Shown here in pieces: positions 25,150 through 34,805 of a DNA stretch of 45,814 bases (positions are counted from its first letter, which is position 1; every line of letters begins with the position of its first letter). A model generated the notes under the pieces. It saw only the letters and a list, made by a program, of their open reading frames with translations, made no database searches and had not been told where the DNA came from. The position numbers and the translations under genes are program-made. The DNA is taken from positions 1 through 45,814 of the forward strand of contig JAUIMB010000019.1 of the NCBI GenBank assembly GCA_030432635.1, written 5' to 3'. This DNA comes from Bacteroidia bacterium. Its GTDB lineage: Bacteria; Bacteroidota; Bacteroidia; Flavobacteriales; Flavobacteriaceae.

Positions 25150-26862
25150 CTAGTTAGCTTTCTTTCGCCTTCTCCAATAACTGAATCCAAACCAAGCAGC
25201 TAATACCACCACAAAAGGAATAAGATATGATGTTGCTTTACCAGAACCACCAACGGTAGTAAACCAACGTTCCCAACGTGGATTCTTAAGACCGTCCCAA
25301 CTCATCCAGATAAAGACAGGTTTTCCCACGACATGATCAAAAGGTACGAAGCCCCAAAACCTTGCATCGATGGAGTTTTGGCGATTGTCTCCCATCATCC
25401 AATAGTAATCTTGCTTAAAGGTATAGGATGAAGCTGGCTCTCCATTGATAAGGATTTGATTGCCATTGGTAGTTAATGTGTTTCCTTCATATTCTGAAAT
25501 TACACGCTTATACAATGGCAATACTTCCATGTTAAGGCTTACAGTAGCTCCTTTCTTCGGAATATAAATCGGTCCAAAATTATCAGAATTCCATGGATAG
25601 GATGGATCATGCGGAAAAATCTTGGTATCTCGTCCTTGAGCATTAACACGATCAAGACGAACCACATTTGGGTCTTTCTTGATACGTTCGGCTAGCGCTT
25701 CTGTAGTATTGATATTGACTTTGTTTGGCACTTGGCTAAACTTCAACTGATTAAAAACTTCTTGGGTTAAACCGCCAACCAAGTGGGTTTGCAATGAATC
25801 GGAATAAACAACGGTTAGTTTTAGCTCATTTTCCTTAAGGTAATTTTGTATTCGGTCGTTGTTCCAAATATCGGTTCTAAGTGCATAAACACCAGAATAT
25901 TCAGTGATGTCGTACTTGCTAAGTAAGGTCCTAAAATCGCCTTTGGTAGTTAAGGTGCTAAAAAACTGTAGTTTAGCACGATCAGGAAGAACGTTCTTTT
26001 GACCGTTGATATAGACATAGCCATTTCTTAACTCCAAGGAATCTCCAGCCACACCAACACAGCGCTTGACTAAGTTGGTCTTTTTGTCGATAGGTTTGTA
26101 GTAATTGCGATCTGGATTGAAGTCATTCATATCCAGAAGAGTGTCGGCTGGTTGATTAAAGACGACAATGTCATTGCGTTTTATACGTTCAAAACCAGGA
26201 ATTCTCATGTAAGGCAATTGTAACTTGTTCCGCAACGAGGTTTTGTTTTCCTCAATCTTATCATTGTACAAATACGATTTTACATTTAAAACAGGAATGG
26301 TATCATGAACCATAGGTGTTGCAACGGTTGTCATTGGAATACGAGCTCCATAGTGAAACTTGCTTACAAACAGAAAATCACCAACTAATAATGATTTTTC
26401 CAACGACGAACTTGGAATTGTAAACGGTTGGATGAAATAGGTGTGTACAATGGTTGCTGCAACTACTGCAAATAAAATAGAGCTTATCCAATCTCCAGAA
26501 CCCGATTTCGGTTGAAGGCTACGATTCTCTATATATGCAACATCGGCTACATAATTCAGATAAAAATTATAAAATCCAAGCGAAACAACAGCCAAAAAAG
26601 TATCGATGTATTGATTCTTTCCGAAGCTTCGAGCAGTTTCTACCCAAACTACCGGAAACATGATAAGATTCACAATAGGAACAAAGAGTAGGAAGGTCCA
26701 CCACCAAGGACGATTAATAATCTTCATCAGAATGACAGCATTATAGATGGGAACAAAGGCTTCCCAAGCTTGTCGTCCAGCCTTTACATAAAGTTTCCAT
26801 GTGCCTAATCCGTGAATGATTTGAATAATCACTAAAAATAAGAACCACTGCGTAAGAGTCAT
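25150..26862 (-). CDS. lepB: Signal peptidase I with N-terminal DUF5684-like membrane domain
   Basis: LepB removes signal peptides from exported proteins. At 570 residues it is much longer than the E. coli enzyme. Residues 1-110 form a multi-span domain (AFVPIYNAVILMKIINRPWW, then FVPIVNLIMFPVVW) resembling DUF5684. After a further membrane segment (127-143) the S26 domain begins with IPSSSLEKSLLVGD, where S153 is the nucleophile; K266 in VKRCVGVAGDSLEL is the general base, and MMGDNRQNSIDARFWGFVP closes the core. A long insertion lies between 270 and 440. Leu154 follows the nucleophile where Met is usual. A C-terminal membrane segment precedes RRRKK. Downstream of dapB by 59 bases. Confidence 0.93.
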   Translation of the reverse strand: MTLTQWFLFLVIIQIIHGLGTWKLYVKAGRQAWEAFVPIYNAVILMKIINRPWWWTFLLFVPIVNLIMFPVVWVETARSFGKNQYIDTFLAVVSLGFYNFYLNYVADVAYIENRSLQPKSGSGDWISSILFAVVAATIVHTYFIQPFTIPSSSLEKSLLVGDFLFVSKFHYGARIPMTTVATPMVHDTIPVLNVKSYLYNDKIEENKTSLRNKLQLPYMRIPGFERIKRNDIVVFNQPADTLLDMNDFNPDRNYYKPIDKKTNLVKRCVGVAGDSLELRNGYVYINGQKNVLPDRAKLQFFSTLTTKGDFRTLLSKYDITEYSGVYALRTDIWNNDRIQNYLKENELKLTVVYSDSLQTHLVGGLTQEVFNQLKFSQVPNKVNINTTEALAERIKKDPNVVRLDRVNAQGRDTKIFPHDPSYPWNSDNFGPIYIPKKGATVSLNMEVLPLYKRVISEYEGNTLTTNGNQILINGEPASSYTFKQDYYWMMGDNRQNSIDARFWGFVPFDHVVGKPVFIWMSWDGLKNPRWERWFTTVGGSGKATSYLIPFVVVLAAWFGFSYWRRRKKAN

Positions 26863-26921
26863 AACATCTAATTTGTGTGTGAGTTGATACGTATTTGAAA
26901 TTGTTACATCGAAAAGGTAGA

Positions 26922-27623
26922 TTAACTAATATTTAAGACATCCTTCATGGTGAATATGCCTTTTTTACCATGCACATATTCGGCCGCAATTACAGCACCA
27001 AGGGCAAATCCTTGACGATTATGCGCTGTATGCTTAATTTGTATGCTGTCCACTTCAGATATGTAATTGATCTCATGTGTACCAGGAACATTTTCAATAC
27101 GTTTGGCAAAAATACCAATCTCATTTTGTTTGGGAGCATCCATTGTCCAATTTTTATAATCGGAATGCTCTATAATATCCTTTGCCAAGGAAATCGCTGT
27201 TCCACTTGGAGCATCAAGTTTTTGGGTATGGTGTATTTCTTCCATACTAACTTTATATTGCGGGAAACCTTTTAAGAGCTTTGCGAGTTGCGTGTTGAGC
27301 TCAAAAAAAATATTGACACCCAAGCTAAAATTGGAAGCGTATAAAAACGTACCATTCTTGGTTTTACACAAGGTTGTGATGTCGTCATAGTCTTCCAGCC
27401 AACCCGTAGTTCCAGAGATAACGGGAACATTATTGTTTAAGCACTTCGATATATTCTTGACCGCAGTAGTTGGTAAACTGAAGTCAATTGCAACATCAAT
27501 ATTGTCGAGCGTGTAGTCTCCAGTTGTGCTGGAAACTTTCAGAAGTATACTATGGCCACGTTCTACAGCTATCGTTTCGATGGCTTGTCCCATTTTTCCG
27601 TAGCCTAGCAACGCAATATTCAT
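26922..27623 (-). CDS. dapB: 4-hydroxy-tetrahydrodipicolinate reductase
   Basis: DapB makes tetrahydrodipicolinate with NAD(P)H in the lysine/diaminopimelate pathway, feeding peptidoglycan. The nucleotide-binding site is GYGKMG (7-12), followed by GTTGW (71-75) and the catalytic EIHHTQKLDAPSGTA with H131/H132, K135 and SGT 140-142. 233 residues is slightly short but normal for the phylum. It starts four bases after the end of the DUF5683 gene and is co-transcribed with parAB and lepB by position. Confidence 0.94.
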   Translation of the reverse strand: MNIALLGYGKMGQAIETIAVERGHSILLKVSSTTGDYTLDNIDVAIDFSLPTTAVKNISKCLNNNVPVISGTTGWLEDYDDITTLCKTKNGTFLYASNFSLGVNIFFELNTQLAKLLKGFPQYKVSMEEIHHTQKLDAPSGTAISLAKDIIEHSDYKNWTMDAPKQNEIGIFAKRIENVPGTHEINYISEVDSIQIKHTAHNRQGFALGAVIAAEYVHGKKGIFTMKDVLNIS

Positions 27624-27626
27624 GCT

Positions 27627-28223
27627 TTAGAATTTAAAATTTAATGTAAGACCAAGGTTTGTCGTGTTTTCCATTTCATTATACTTCATATGTGGTCGAA
27701 ATGAAAGATCTTCATCAACATTAAACTGAAGCAAATGTGCATCGACGTTGGCATCGATAATATTTAAAACATACATGCCTAAGGTGATTAGTAACGAGAG
27801 TTCCTTTCGTCTTCGCAGCACTTCCTGAGCCCTAATCAAACCGTCGTTGGTGACATTCGGAAAAGGATCTCCAACCGACCCTTGTTCAAAACCAGCTAAT
27901 CGTCGTTTGTAGGCATCACGATATAAATCGTAATCCTTGTCGTTTTTGACATAAAAGTAGGCAGGGATTCCTATAAGCGCATAGGCAACTGGAATTTTCC
28001 AATATTTTTTGTTGTAGGCTTGTCCCAATCCAGGCAAGATGGCTGAGTAAAAGGCAGCTTTCGAAGGTCCAAGGATATTGATGGGTTCACGTTTGGTCTT
28101 TACGGTGTCTTGAACCACAATCATCTCTGTACTCACATCATCGGTTTTATCTTCCTGTGCGACTAGTATGTAGCCACAGAAAAAGAAAGATAAAAGAAGG
28201 GTGTATCCTAATTTATTTAGCAC
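27627..28223 (-). CDS. DUF5683 membrane protein, GTG start
   Basis: 198 residues with an N-terminal signal/membrane segment (LGYTLLLSFFFCGYILVAQ). The core SKAAFYSAILPGLGQAYNKKYWK and IPVAYALIGIPAYFYV followed by DYDLYRDAYKRRL marks DUF5683, a Bacteroidota family with two or three membrane segments and unknown role. The only good start is GTG at 28223, overlapping parB by 11 bases; no ATG lies before the signal segment. Its constant place between parB and dapB suggests a shared transcript rather than a proven link to segregation. Confidence 0.82.
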   Translation of the reverse strand: MLNKLGYTLLLSFFFCGYILVAQEDKTDDVSTEMIVVQDTVKTKREPINILGPSKAAFYSAILPGLGQAYNKKYWKIPVAYALIGIPAYFYVKNDKDYDLYRDAYKRRLAGFEQGSVGDPFPNVTNDGLIRAQEVLRRRKELSLLITLGMYVLNIIDANVDAHLLQFNVDEDLSFRPHMKYNEMENTTNLGLTLNFKF

Positions 28224-29112
28224 GCTGTACCAGTTTTTTTATACGGTTGAAATCTTCTTCAGAATGAAAAGGAATGGTGATTTGCCCTTTTCCGTTACTT
28301 GATACCTTAACGCTAATTTTATGTCCGAAGTATTCTGAAAAATCCTTTATGCCTTTTTTAACAAACTTAGGAAGCTCCTGAGTTTTGGCTGTTTTTTTAG
28401 GAGAGGGATTATTGTGTTGCTTAACAAGACTTTCAGTAGCCCTAACCGATAGTTTGTCAGTAATGATTTTTTCGTAGATATCCAATTGAACATCGTGGTC
28501 TTCAATATTGATTATTGCGCGTCCATGACCCATGGAAATAAATCCGTCGCGCATACCAGTTTGAATGATAGGGTCTAACTTCAATAATCTCAAATAGTTG
28601 GCAATAGTAGAACGCTTTTTTCCAACACGTTCACTCATTTGCTCTTGAGTGAGAGCAATCTCATCGATTAAGCGTTGATAGGACAGTGCGATTTCAATGG
28701 GATCCAGGTCTTGACGTTGGATATTTTCAACTAAGGCCATTTCCAAGGATTCCTGGTCATTGGCAATTCTAATGTAAGCAGGAATTGTAGTTAATCCAAT
28801 TAGTTTAGAGGCACGAAAACGACGTTCGCCAGAAACCAGTTGGTAGGTGTTGAAATCCAATTTCCTAACGGTTATTGGCTGGATAACGCCTAACTCTTTA
28901 ATAGATGAGGCCAACTCACGTAAGGTTTCTTCGTTGAAATTGGTGCGTGGTTGAAACGGATTGATTTCAATGGAATCAATATCCAATTCCACGATGCTGC
29001 CAATAATGGTATCTGCATTTTTATCCTTTGCAGAATTGATGTCGTTTTCAGGATCCTTCAATAACGCAGATAATCCTCTTCCCAGTGCCTGTTTTTTTGT
29101 TGCCTTCGCCAT
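28213..29112 (-). CDS. parB: Chromosome partitioning protein ParB
   Basis: ParB is a CTP-using clamp that loads at parS and spreads to organise the origin region. The N-terminus ALGRGLSALL contacts ParA. NPFQPR (51-56), GERRFRA (95-101, box II / CTP pocket) and ENIQRQDLDPIE (129-140) are diagnostic, followed by a helix-turn-helix (LTQEQMSERVGKKRSTIANYL). The C-terminal ~50 residues form the dimerisation part. The ATG overlaps the parA stop by one base (TAATG). I found no convincing parS in the window. Confidence 0.95.
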   Translation of the reverse strand: MAKATKKQALGRGLSALLKDPENDINSAKDKNADTIIGSIVELDIDSIEINPFQPRTNFNEETLRELASSIKELGVIQPITVRKLDFNTYQLVSGERRFRASKLIGLTTIPAYIRIANDQESLEMALVENIQRQDLDPIEIALSYQRLIDEIALTQEQMSERVGKKRSTIANYLRLLKLDPIIQTGMRDGFISMGHGRAIINIEDHDVQLDIYEKIITDKLSVRATESLVKQHNNPSPKKTAKTQELPKFVKKGIKDFSEYFGHKISVKVSSNGKGQITIPFHSEEDFNRIKKLVQRAK

Positions 29113-29876
29113 TATGCGTTTCTCTTTATGATTTCTTTTGCCAAACTCAAATAATTGGATGCGCCTTTGCTGCTCACATCATATTTGATAATACTTTCAC
29201 CATAGCTTGGTGCCTCTCCCAATCTTACGTTGCGTTGGATAATGGTTTCGAATACCATATCGCTAAAATGTTTCTGAACTTCTTCAACCACTTGATTAGA
29301 CAAGCGTAAGCGTTGATCGTACATTGTTAATAACATACCTTCTATATCCAGATCGGTATTGTGAATCTTTTGTACACTTTTTACGGTATTCAACAACTTT
29401 CCGAGGCCTTCCAAGGCAAAGTATTCACATTGAATCGGAATAATCACAGAATCTGAAGCGGTAAGCGCATTAAGGGTAAGCAAACCGAGTGATGGTGCAC
29501 AGTCGATCAATATGTAATCATAGGCATCCCTAAGGTGCGAAATAGCATTTTTTAGCATGTATTCACGCTCATCCTTATCGACCAGTTCTATTTCGATAGC
29601 AACTAAGTCGATGTGCGCAGGAATCAGGTCCAGATTTGGAGAATCAGTAGCTACTATAGCTTCTTCGGCTGAAGTTGTGTGTTCTAACAACTGGTAGGTT
29701 CCATTTTCAACAGCTTCTACGTCAATACCAAGCCCAGATGTGGCATTGGCCTGAGGATCAGCGTCAATGAGCAAGACTTTTTTTTCTAAAACTCCTAAGG
29801 ATGCTGCTAAGTTTACTGATGTTGTCGTTTTACCGACACCGCCTTTTTGATTGGCGATTGCAATGATTTTACCCAT
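29112..29876 (-). CDS. parA: Chromosome partitioning ATPase ParA (Soj)
   Basis: A deviant Walker A motif KGGVGKTT sits at 11-18, with LLIDADPQ (Walker A') and DYILIDCAPSLGLLT (Walker B) following, as in Soj/ParA. It forms ATP-dependent DNA-bound dimers that position ParB-parS complexes. The start is ATG at 29876 (MGKIIAIANQKGG); an upstream TTG at 29906 would add ten residues that the family lacks. First gene of the parA-parB-DUF5683-dapB-lepB-wbqC run. Confidence 0.95.
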   Translation of the reverse strand: MGKIIAIANQKGGVGKTTTSVNLAASLGVLEKKVLLIDADPQANATSGLGIDVEAVENGTYQLLEHTTSAEEAIVATDSPNLDLIPAHIDLVAIEIELVDKDEREYMLKNAISHLRDAYDYILIDCAPSLGLLTLNALTASDSVIIPIQCEYFALEGLGKLLNTVKSVQKIHNTDLDIEGMLLTMYDQRLRLSNQVVEEVQKHFSDMVFETIIQRNVRLGEAPSYGESIIKYDVSSKGASNYLSLAKEIIKRNA

Positions 29877-30019
29877 TAAATGATTTGGTTTTATTAAATA
29901 GCTCAACCCATATTTTCATTGGTTCAATTAGCCTTTGAAAATCTCAGTCAAGACAGCGTAAAAATACGATTATTTCTGTGTTTTAAAAGCGGAAGTTGTT
30001 AACATTGGGTGTGTAAAAG

Positions 30020-30037
30020 AGCACTTTGTATAGTGCT
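30020..30037 (-). terminator. Weak terminator-like hairpin after the secreted protein gene
   Basis: AGCACT and AGTGCT are perfect 6-bp arms around 6 bases; on the minus strand the hairpin is followed by CTTTTAC, a poor T-run. It lies 41 bases after the stop at 30078. The 171-base gap 29907-30077 must also hold the parA promoter, for which I see only TATTTTTA-like boxes. Confidence 0.35.
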
Positions 30038-30077
30038 GAAAGGTCAGCTTATTTCGACAAATTGTGTTGATAGTTCA

Positions 30078-30635
30078 TCAATTTTTGGCAGGATGTCTTG
30101 GCGAAACATAAGAAATTAATTGTCCGTCGACCGTACAGCCAATGTAGCCATAACCTCTTTGATAATAAAAATTAAAGACACCATTTTTGAAAGTAGCCTT
30201 CAAGACCAATAAGTTCTTATATTCACAAAAAGGAGTTTTAAGCGTTCCAGATGTAGTCAATATTTGATAGTTGCTTAACTCATCAGCTGTTTGCCAAATG
30301 GCACCTTCTTTAATTTCGGCAGGTAACCTAACAGTGTCTTCATCGCAGCAATCCTCATACTGGAAAATCGTTCCGTCATCTTCTCTGATATAAAGTTGAT
30401 AAACTGCTCCGTTTTCCCAAGTTTGCTCGAATTCTACATACTCGTTTTTGTTTAGTGTTTTTGTGCTTTTTGCATGTTCGATATAGTAGGTGTCTTGCCA
30501 GACTACATACTTTTTTCCTGTAAAGAAGACGAAGAAATTTGCCTCAGGATTACCATCACAAAAGGATTGTCCTTCCGATTGAGAAAACATTGAAGCTGAA
30601 ACAATTAATAAGAAGAGGCTGAAGTAATAGTTCAT
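30078..30635 (-). CDS. Secreted protein of unknown function
   Basis: From ATG 30635 the product has 185 residues with a signal peptide MNYYFSLFLLIVSASMFSQ. The mature part has five or six cysteines (including the pair in YEDCCDEDT), aromatic beta strands and a late YYQRGYGYIGCTVDG, suggesting a small disulfide-bonded beta domain. I do not recognise a family. A TTG at 30647 would overlap the mutB stop, but the ATG begins the signal peptide directly and is preferred. Nine bases separate it from mutB, so it is probably the last gene of that operon. Confidence 0.7.
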   Translation of the reverse strand: MNYYFSLFLLIVSASMFSQSEGQSFCDGNPEANFFVFFTGKKYVVWQDTYYIEHAKSTKTLNKNEYVEFEQTWENGAVYQLYIREDDGTIFQYEDCCDEDTVRLPAEIKEGAIWQTADELSNYQILTTSGTLKTPFCEYKNLLVLKATFKNGVFNFYYQRGYGYIGCTVDGQLISYVSPRHPAKN

Positions 30636-30643
30636 GGGTATGA

Positions 30644-32764
30644 TCAATCAATTAATATTTCCAAAATCTTAATTGCAGCATCACTAATCTTGGTTCCAGG
30701 ACCAAATACAGCAACTGCTCCTACATCAAAAAGGAATTGATAATCTTGTTTCGGTATGACACCACCTACAATAACCATAATATCATCCCGACCATAATTT
30801 TTAAGCTCTTGTATTACTTTAGGTACAAGGGTTTTATGTCCTGCAGCTAAAGAAGATACACCTAAAATATGTACATCATTTTCGACAGCTTGCTTGGCAG
30901 CTTCTTTTGGTGTTTGGAATAACGGACCAATGTCAACATCAAAACCAACATCAGCATAACCAGTTGCGACAACTTTTGCGCCTCTATCATGACCATCCTG
31001 TCCCATTTTTGCAATCATGATGCGTGGTCGTCGTCCATCTTGCTCTGCAAATTGGTCAGCGAGTTGTCTTGCTCTATTAAAGCTGTCATCATCCTTGATT
31101 TCTTTATTATACACGCCTGAAAAAGATTTGATTTGTGCTTTATATCGTCCAAATACGGTTTCGAGAGCGTCACTGATTTCACCTAAGGTTGCACGTTCTC
31201 TTGCAGCATTTACGGCTAAAGCTAATAAATTTTCATTACCTGTTTGTGCTGCCTCTGTGAGTTTTTTCAGTGAAAGATCCACAGCTTCAGCATTTCGAGT
31301 ACCCTTGATATGTTCTAAACGTTTAATTTGCCCATTTCGAACCGTTTGATTGTCGACCTCTAGGGTGGCAATTGGGTCTTCTTGTTCCAATCGGAATTTA
31401 TTCACACCAACAATAATATCCTGTCCTGAGTCGATTCGCGCTTGTTTTCGAGCCGCAGCTTCTTCAATTCGTAACTTGGGTATACCAGCTTCGATAGCTT
31501 TTGTCATTCCTCCAAGTCCCTCAATCTCTTCGATGAGCGTCCAGGCTTTTTGGGCAATATCATGTGTTAAAGTTTCAACATAATAACTGCCTGCCCAAGG
31601 ATCGACGGTTTTTGTGATTCCAGTTTCCTCTTGTAAAAAGATTTGTGTATTTCTTGCAATACGCGCTGAAAAATCAGTTGGTAAGGCAATTGCCTCATCC
31701 AAGGCATTGGTGTGTAAACTTTGGGTGCCACCAAAAGCCGCAGCAGCAGCTTCAATGGTTGTGCGTGCCACGTTGTTGAATGGATCTTGCTCCGTTAAAC
31801 TCCATCCTGACGTCTGACAGTGTGTACGTAGTGCTAATGACTTAGGATTTTTGGGATTGAATTGGTTTACCAATTTTGCCCATAGCATTCGTGCAGCGCG
31901 CATTTTTGCAATCTCCATAAAATGGTTCATGCCAATGGCCCAAAAGAACGATAGCCTAGGAGCGAAAGTATCTATATCCATACCAGCTTCTAGTCCTTTT
32001 CGGATATACTCCAATCCGTCAGCTAAGGTATACGCCAATTCAATGTCGCAAGTCGCTCCAGCTTCTTGCATGTGGTATCCAGAAATACTGATGCTGTTGA
32101 ACTTGGGCATATGCTTACTGGTATACTCAAATATGTCGGAAATGATTTTCATGGAAGGCGTAGGCGGATAGATATAGGTATTTCTCACCATAAATTCCTT
32201 AAGGATATCATTTTGAATGGTTCCAGCCAATTGTTCGGGTTTTACACCTTGTTCTTCCGCAGCAATAATATAAAATGCCATGATTGGCAATACAGCACCA
32301 TTCATGGTCATGGAAACGGACATTTTATCTAAGGGAATTTGATCGAAGAGGATTTTCATATCCTCAACCGAATCTATGGCAACACCAGCTTTGCCAACAT
32401 CACCAACAACACGTTCATGATCTGAATCATAGCCACGATGTGTGGCCAAATCGAAAGCTACGGAAAGTCCTTTCTGACCTGCAGCTAAGTTTCGTCTGTA
32501 GAATGCGTTGCTATCTTCCGCAGTTGAAAAACCAGCATATTGCCGAATGGTCCAGGGTCTTCTCACATACATAGTGGAATAGGGACCACGAAGATTCGGA
32601 GCAATTCCAGCAACAAAATTGAGATGTTCAAGGTGTTCTATATCATTTTTTGAATATGAAGATTTGACATCGATACCTTCAGCAGTTGCAAAATTGGTTG
32701 ATGCTTCGGCATTCGGTCTGCCTGTGTTCTTTTTTATATTGATATGCTGAATATCTTTTCTCAT
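30644..32764 (-). CDS. mutB: Methylmalonyl-CoA mutase, large (catalytic) subunit
   Basis: This B12 enzyme interconverts succinyl-CoA and (R)-methylmalonyl-CoA, linking propionyl-CoA or branched-chain breakdown to the TCA cycle. The TIM-barrel part carries [18 protein letters not shown] and [19 protein letters not shown]; the C-terminal cobalamin domain has DGHDRG with lower axial ligand H592, then GVSSLAAGH and VIVGGVIP. Length of 706 is typical (other names: scpA, mcmA). ATG at 32764 follows the lipoprotein gene by six bases; the small subunit lies upstream of that lipoprotein. Confidence 0.96.
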   Translation of the reverse strand: MRKDIQHINIKKNTGRPNAEASTNFATAEGIDVKSSYSKNDIEHLEHLNFVAGIAPNLRGPYSTMYVRRPWTIRQYAGFSTAEDSNAFYRRNLAAGQKGLSVAFDLATHRGYDSDHERVVGDVGKAGVAIDSVEDMKILFDQIPLDKMSVSMTMNGAVLPIMAFYIIAAEEQGVKPEQLAGTIQNDILKEFMVRNTYIYPPTPSMKIISDIFEYTSKHMPKFNSISISGYHMQEAGATCDIELAYTLADGLEYIRKGLEAGMDIDTFAPRLSFFWAIGMNHFMEIAKMRAARMLWAKLVNQFNPKNPKSLALRTHCQTSGWSLTEQDPFNNVARTTIEAAAAAFGGTQSLHTNALDEAIALPTDFSARIARNTQIFLQEETGITKTVDPWAGSYYVETLTHDIAQKAWTLIEEIEGLGGMTKAIEAGIPKLRIEEAAARKQARIDSGQDIIVGVNKFRLEQEDPIATLEVDNQTVRNGQIKRLEHIKGTRNAEAVDLSLKKLTEAAQTGNENLLALAVNAARERATLGEISDALETVFGRYKAQIKSFSGVYNKEIKDDDSFNRARQLADQFAEQDGRRPRIMIAKMGQDGHDRGAKVVATGYADVGFDVDIGPLFQTPKEAAKQAVENDVHILGVSSLAAGHKTLVPKVIQELKNYGRDDIMVIVGGVIPKQDYQFLFDVGAVAVFGPGTKISDAAIKILEILID

Positions 32765-32770
32765 AAACCC

Positions 32771-33430
32771 TTAATGATTATGTCCATCATGTGCATCATG
32801 CTTCTCCAATGTTGTAGAAGCTTCGTTTTCGGTTGAAGTTTCAGCATTAAAGTCTATATCGAAAAACTTTCCATAGAACAATTCCAATGCCACAAAAGTT
32901 GCGAGGTACTTGTCGTCTTTCATATCGAAGGTTTTTCGTCGCAATTGACCACCAAACATGCGCATGCTCATACTATTGGTATCGATGAGTGCATTGTACG
33001 TTTTTCTTAAAGGTTCGTCTTTAATGTTGGCACCAATACATTTGAAGATAGGATGCTGAAAATTGACCTTACTACCATCGGCATTGTCAATCCATAAGCG
33101 CTTGTCTTGCTTTAAAGCTTCAAAAACTGTTTTGGAATGTTCGGAAACCAATTTACTGTAATCTACTTTATTGCCTAAGGCCTGACCCACAAAAATGCTA
33201 TAGGCACGAGAATACACAGGTTGGTCTGGAGTGTAGAACTTGACAATATCATTTTCGAAGGATTGCATCGCTTCTTGAAAAAGAGAGGTGTCCAAGTTGT
33301 CGCAATCGAGCAGTTTTTGTGCGCTCGGGTATTTGAAGTCAAAATTAATTTGTTCTTGCTTTTGAGCTGTCTCTTGTTTACAATTGAATAGACAAAGTGT
33401 CAATACTATAAGTGCTAATTTTAATTTCAT
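32771..33430 (-). CDS. Lipoprotein with His-rich tail, lying between the two mutase subunit genes
   Basis: 219 residues. The signal peptide MKLKLALIVLTLCLFNC is lipidated at Cys17. The mature part is mostly helical with no motif I recognise (SRAYSIFVGQALGNKVDYSK, FGGQLRRKTFDMKDDKYLAT). The last nine residues, HDAHDGHNH, are rich in His and Asp and could bind Zn, Ni or Cu. It sits 13 bases after mutA and six before mutB, so all three are made together, although the mutase is cytoplasmic and this protein is exported. Function is unknown. Confidence 0.75.
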   Translation of the reverse strand: MKLKLALIVLTLCLFNCKQETAQKQEQINFDFKYPSAQKLLDCDNLDTSLFQEAMQSFENDIVKFYTPDQPVYSRAYSIFVGQALGNKVDYSKLVSEHSKTVFEALKQDKRLWIDNADGSKVNFQHPIFKCIGANIKDEPLRKTYNALIDTNSMSMRMFGGQLRRKTFDMKDDKYLATFVALELFYGKFFDIDFNAETSTENEASTTLEKHDAHDGHNH

Positions 33431-33443
33431 AATCTAGATTGAT

Positions 33444-34805
33444 TTATTCTGTTTTGAGTCGTTCTTGTTCTAAAGTTTCTGATAGACGTTTTTCTATAAT
33501 AGGTTCGATTAAAGTCTTTCTCGGATTGGTTTTCACAAACGGATAGAGTTCCAATTCGGACTTCATTTTGTCGTGCTTGTTGGGATGTTTGTTTGTACCA
33601 AGTAAAACCTGTTCTCCAGCATTAAATTGCGCTTGTTCTTTTTGGTCACTTTCCTTGATTTTCTTTTGAATGGTCCCTTGTTTTAGTTGGGATAAGAATC
33701 CACCGTTACGTTCTATGTCCTTAAAAACTTGCAAGGCTTTGTCACAGAGTTGCTCCGTTAGGCTTTCGATATAATAGGCACCATCGGAAGGATTGTCGAC
33801 CTTGTCAAAGTAGCTTTCATGTTTCAGTACCAATAGCTGATTTCTTGATATGCGTTCTCCAAACTCATTGGCCTTATGAAAGACGACATCGTAAGGCAAA
33901 TTTGTAATTATGTTGGCTCCACCCAAAATAGCGCTCATACATTCGGTCGTTGTGCGCAGCATATTGGTGTTGTAATCATAAATGGTTTTATTACGTTTTG
34001 TTGGACTTACGTGAATTTGACAGTTAGGATTACAGTCATAAGCGTTTGCTACAACTTCAAATAATAGCCTTAAAGCCTTGAGCTTTGATATTTCAAAAAA
34101 ATAGTTTGTGCCTACTGAAACATTAAAACAGACATTCAATTCTTTCTTATTGGAAGAAGTTAATGTATTGTCAAAATGATTTAAATATTCATTGACATGT
34201 GCTAAACCGTATGCCAATTGTTGTACCATGGTAGCGCCAGCATTCTGATAAAGAGACAAATCTACGTACAAGGTTTTGCAGTACTTTACTATAGATTCAA
34301 AATGTTTGTGGTCCTTTTCGAGATTGAAGAACCAATTTCCTGTCCTTGCTAATTGTCCTATAATATCAACATGAACAGTAATATTGTTATGTGTAGGAAT
34401 TTGCATTACATATTCTGAAGATAAAAATTGCAATGTCAAACATATTGGAGTGGAAGCAGGATCAATTCCCTTTATTAGGTCTGGTATTGAAACATCTGCA
34501 GATGGTACAATAAACTCAATGGACTCGGCACCTCTTGACAGCGCGTCAATAGCTTTTGAATTTGAACGCTCAGTGTTGGCCACGTATATAGAATGATTTA
34601 TACTGAAAGTACTGGCCTTGGTTCCAGATTCAAAGTTCGCATCCTCAAATTGATCAGTATGATAGAAGGGTTTTACATCAATGCCTTCATTGGTGTTCCA
34701 AATCAGAGTGTCGTTGTAATCTGCGCCTTTGAGATCTGCTTGTATTTTTTGTTTCCAAGCTTTGGAGGACACGCCTTCGAATTCATTAAATAATGGTCTA
34801 TTCAT
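33444..34805 (-). CDS. mutA: Methylmalonyl-CoA mutase, small subunit
   Basis: About 453 residues from ATG 34805. It resembles the mutase barrel (NTNEGIDVKPFYHTDQF, DNPSDGAYYIESLTEQLCDK) but lacks an HxxG cobalamin domain with the axial His, as expected for the non-catalytic partner. It pairs with MutB to form the heterodimer. A TTG at 34817 would lengthen the N-terminus by four residues; MNRPLFNEFEGVSSKAWKQK is the usual start. The ATG overlaps the divIC stop by eight bases. The subunits are separated by the lipoprotein gene. Confidence 0.9.
   Translation of the reverse strand: MNRPLFNEFEGVSSKAWKQKIQADLKGADYNDTLIWNTNEGIDVKPFYHTDQFEDANFESGTKASTFSINHSIYVANTERSNSKAIDALSRGAESIEFIVPSADVSIPDLIKGIDPASTPICLTLQFLSSEYVMQIPTHNNITVHVDIIGQLARTGNWFFNLEKDHKHFESIVKYCKTLYVDLSLYQNAGATMVQQLAYGLAHVNEYLNHFDNTLTSSNKKELNVCFNVSVGTNYFFEISKLKALRLLFEVVANAYDCNPNCQIHVSPTKRNKTIYDYNTNMLRTTTECMSAILGGANIITNLPYDVVFHKANEFGERISRNQLLVLKHESYFDKVDNPSDGAYYIESLTEQLCDKALQVFKDIERNGGFLSQLKQGTIQKKIKESDQKEQAQFNAGEQVLLGTNKHPNKHDKMKSELELYPFVKTNPRKTLIEPIIEKRLSETLEQERLKTE

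Noticed and set aside
31017-32574. Several plus-strand frames opposite the mutase large subunit
   Set aside because: All are antisense shadows of a highly conserved gene with no motifs of their own.
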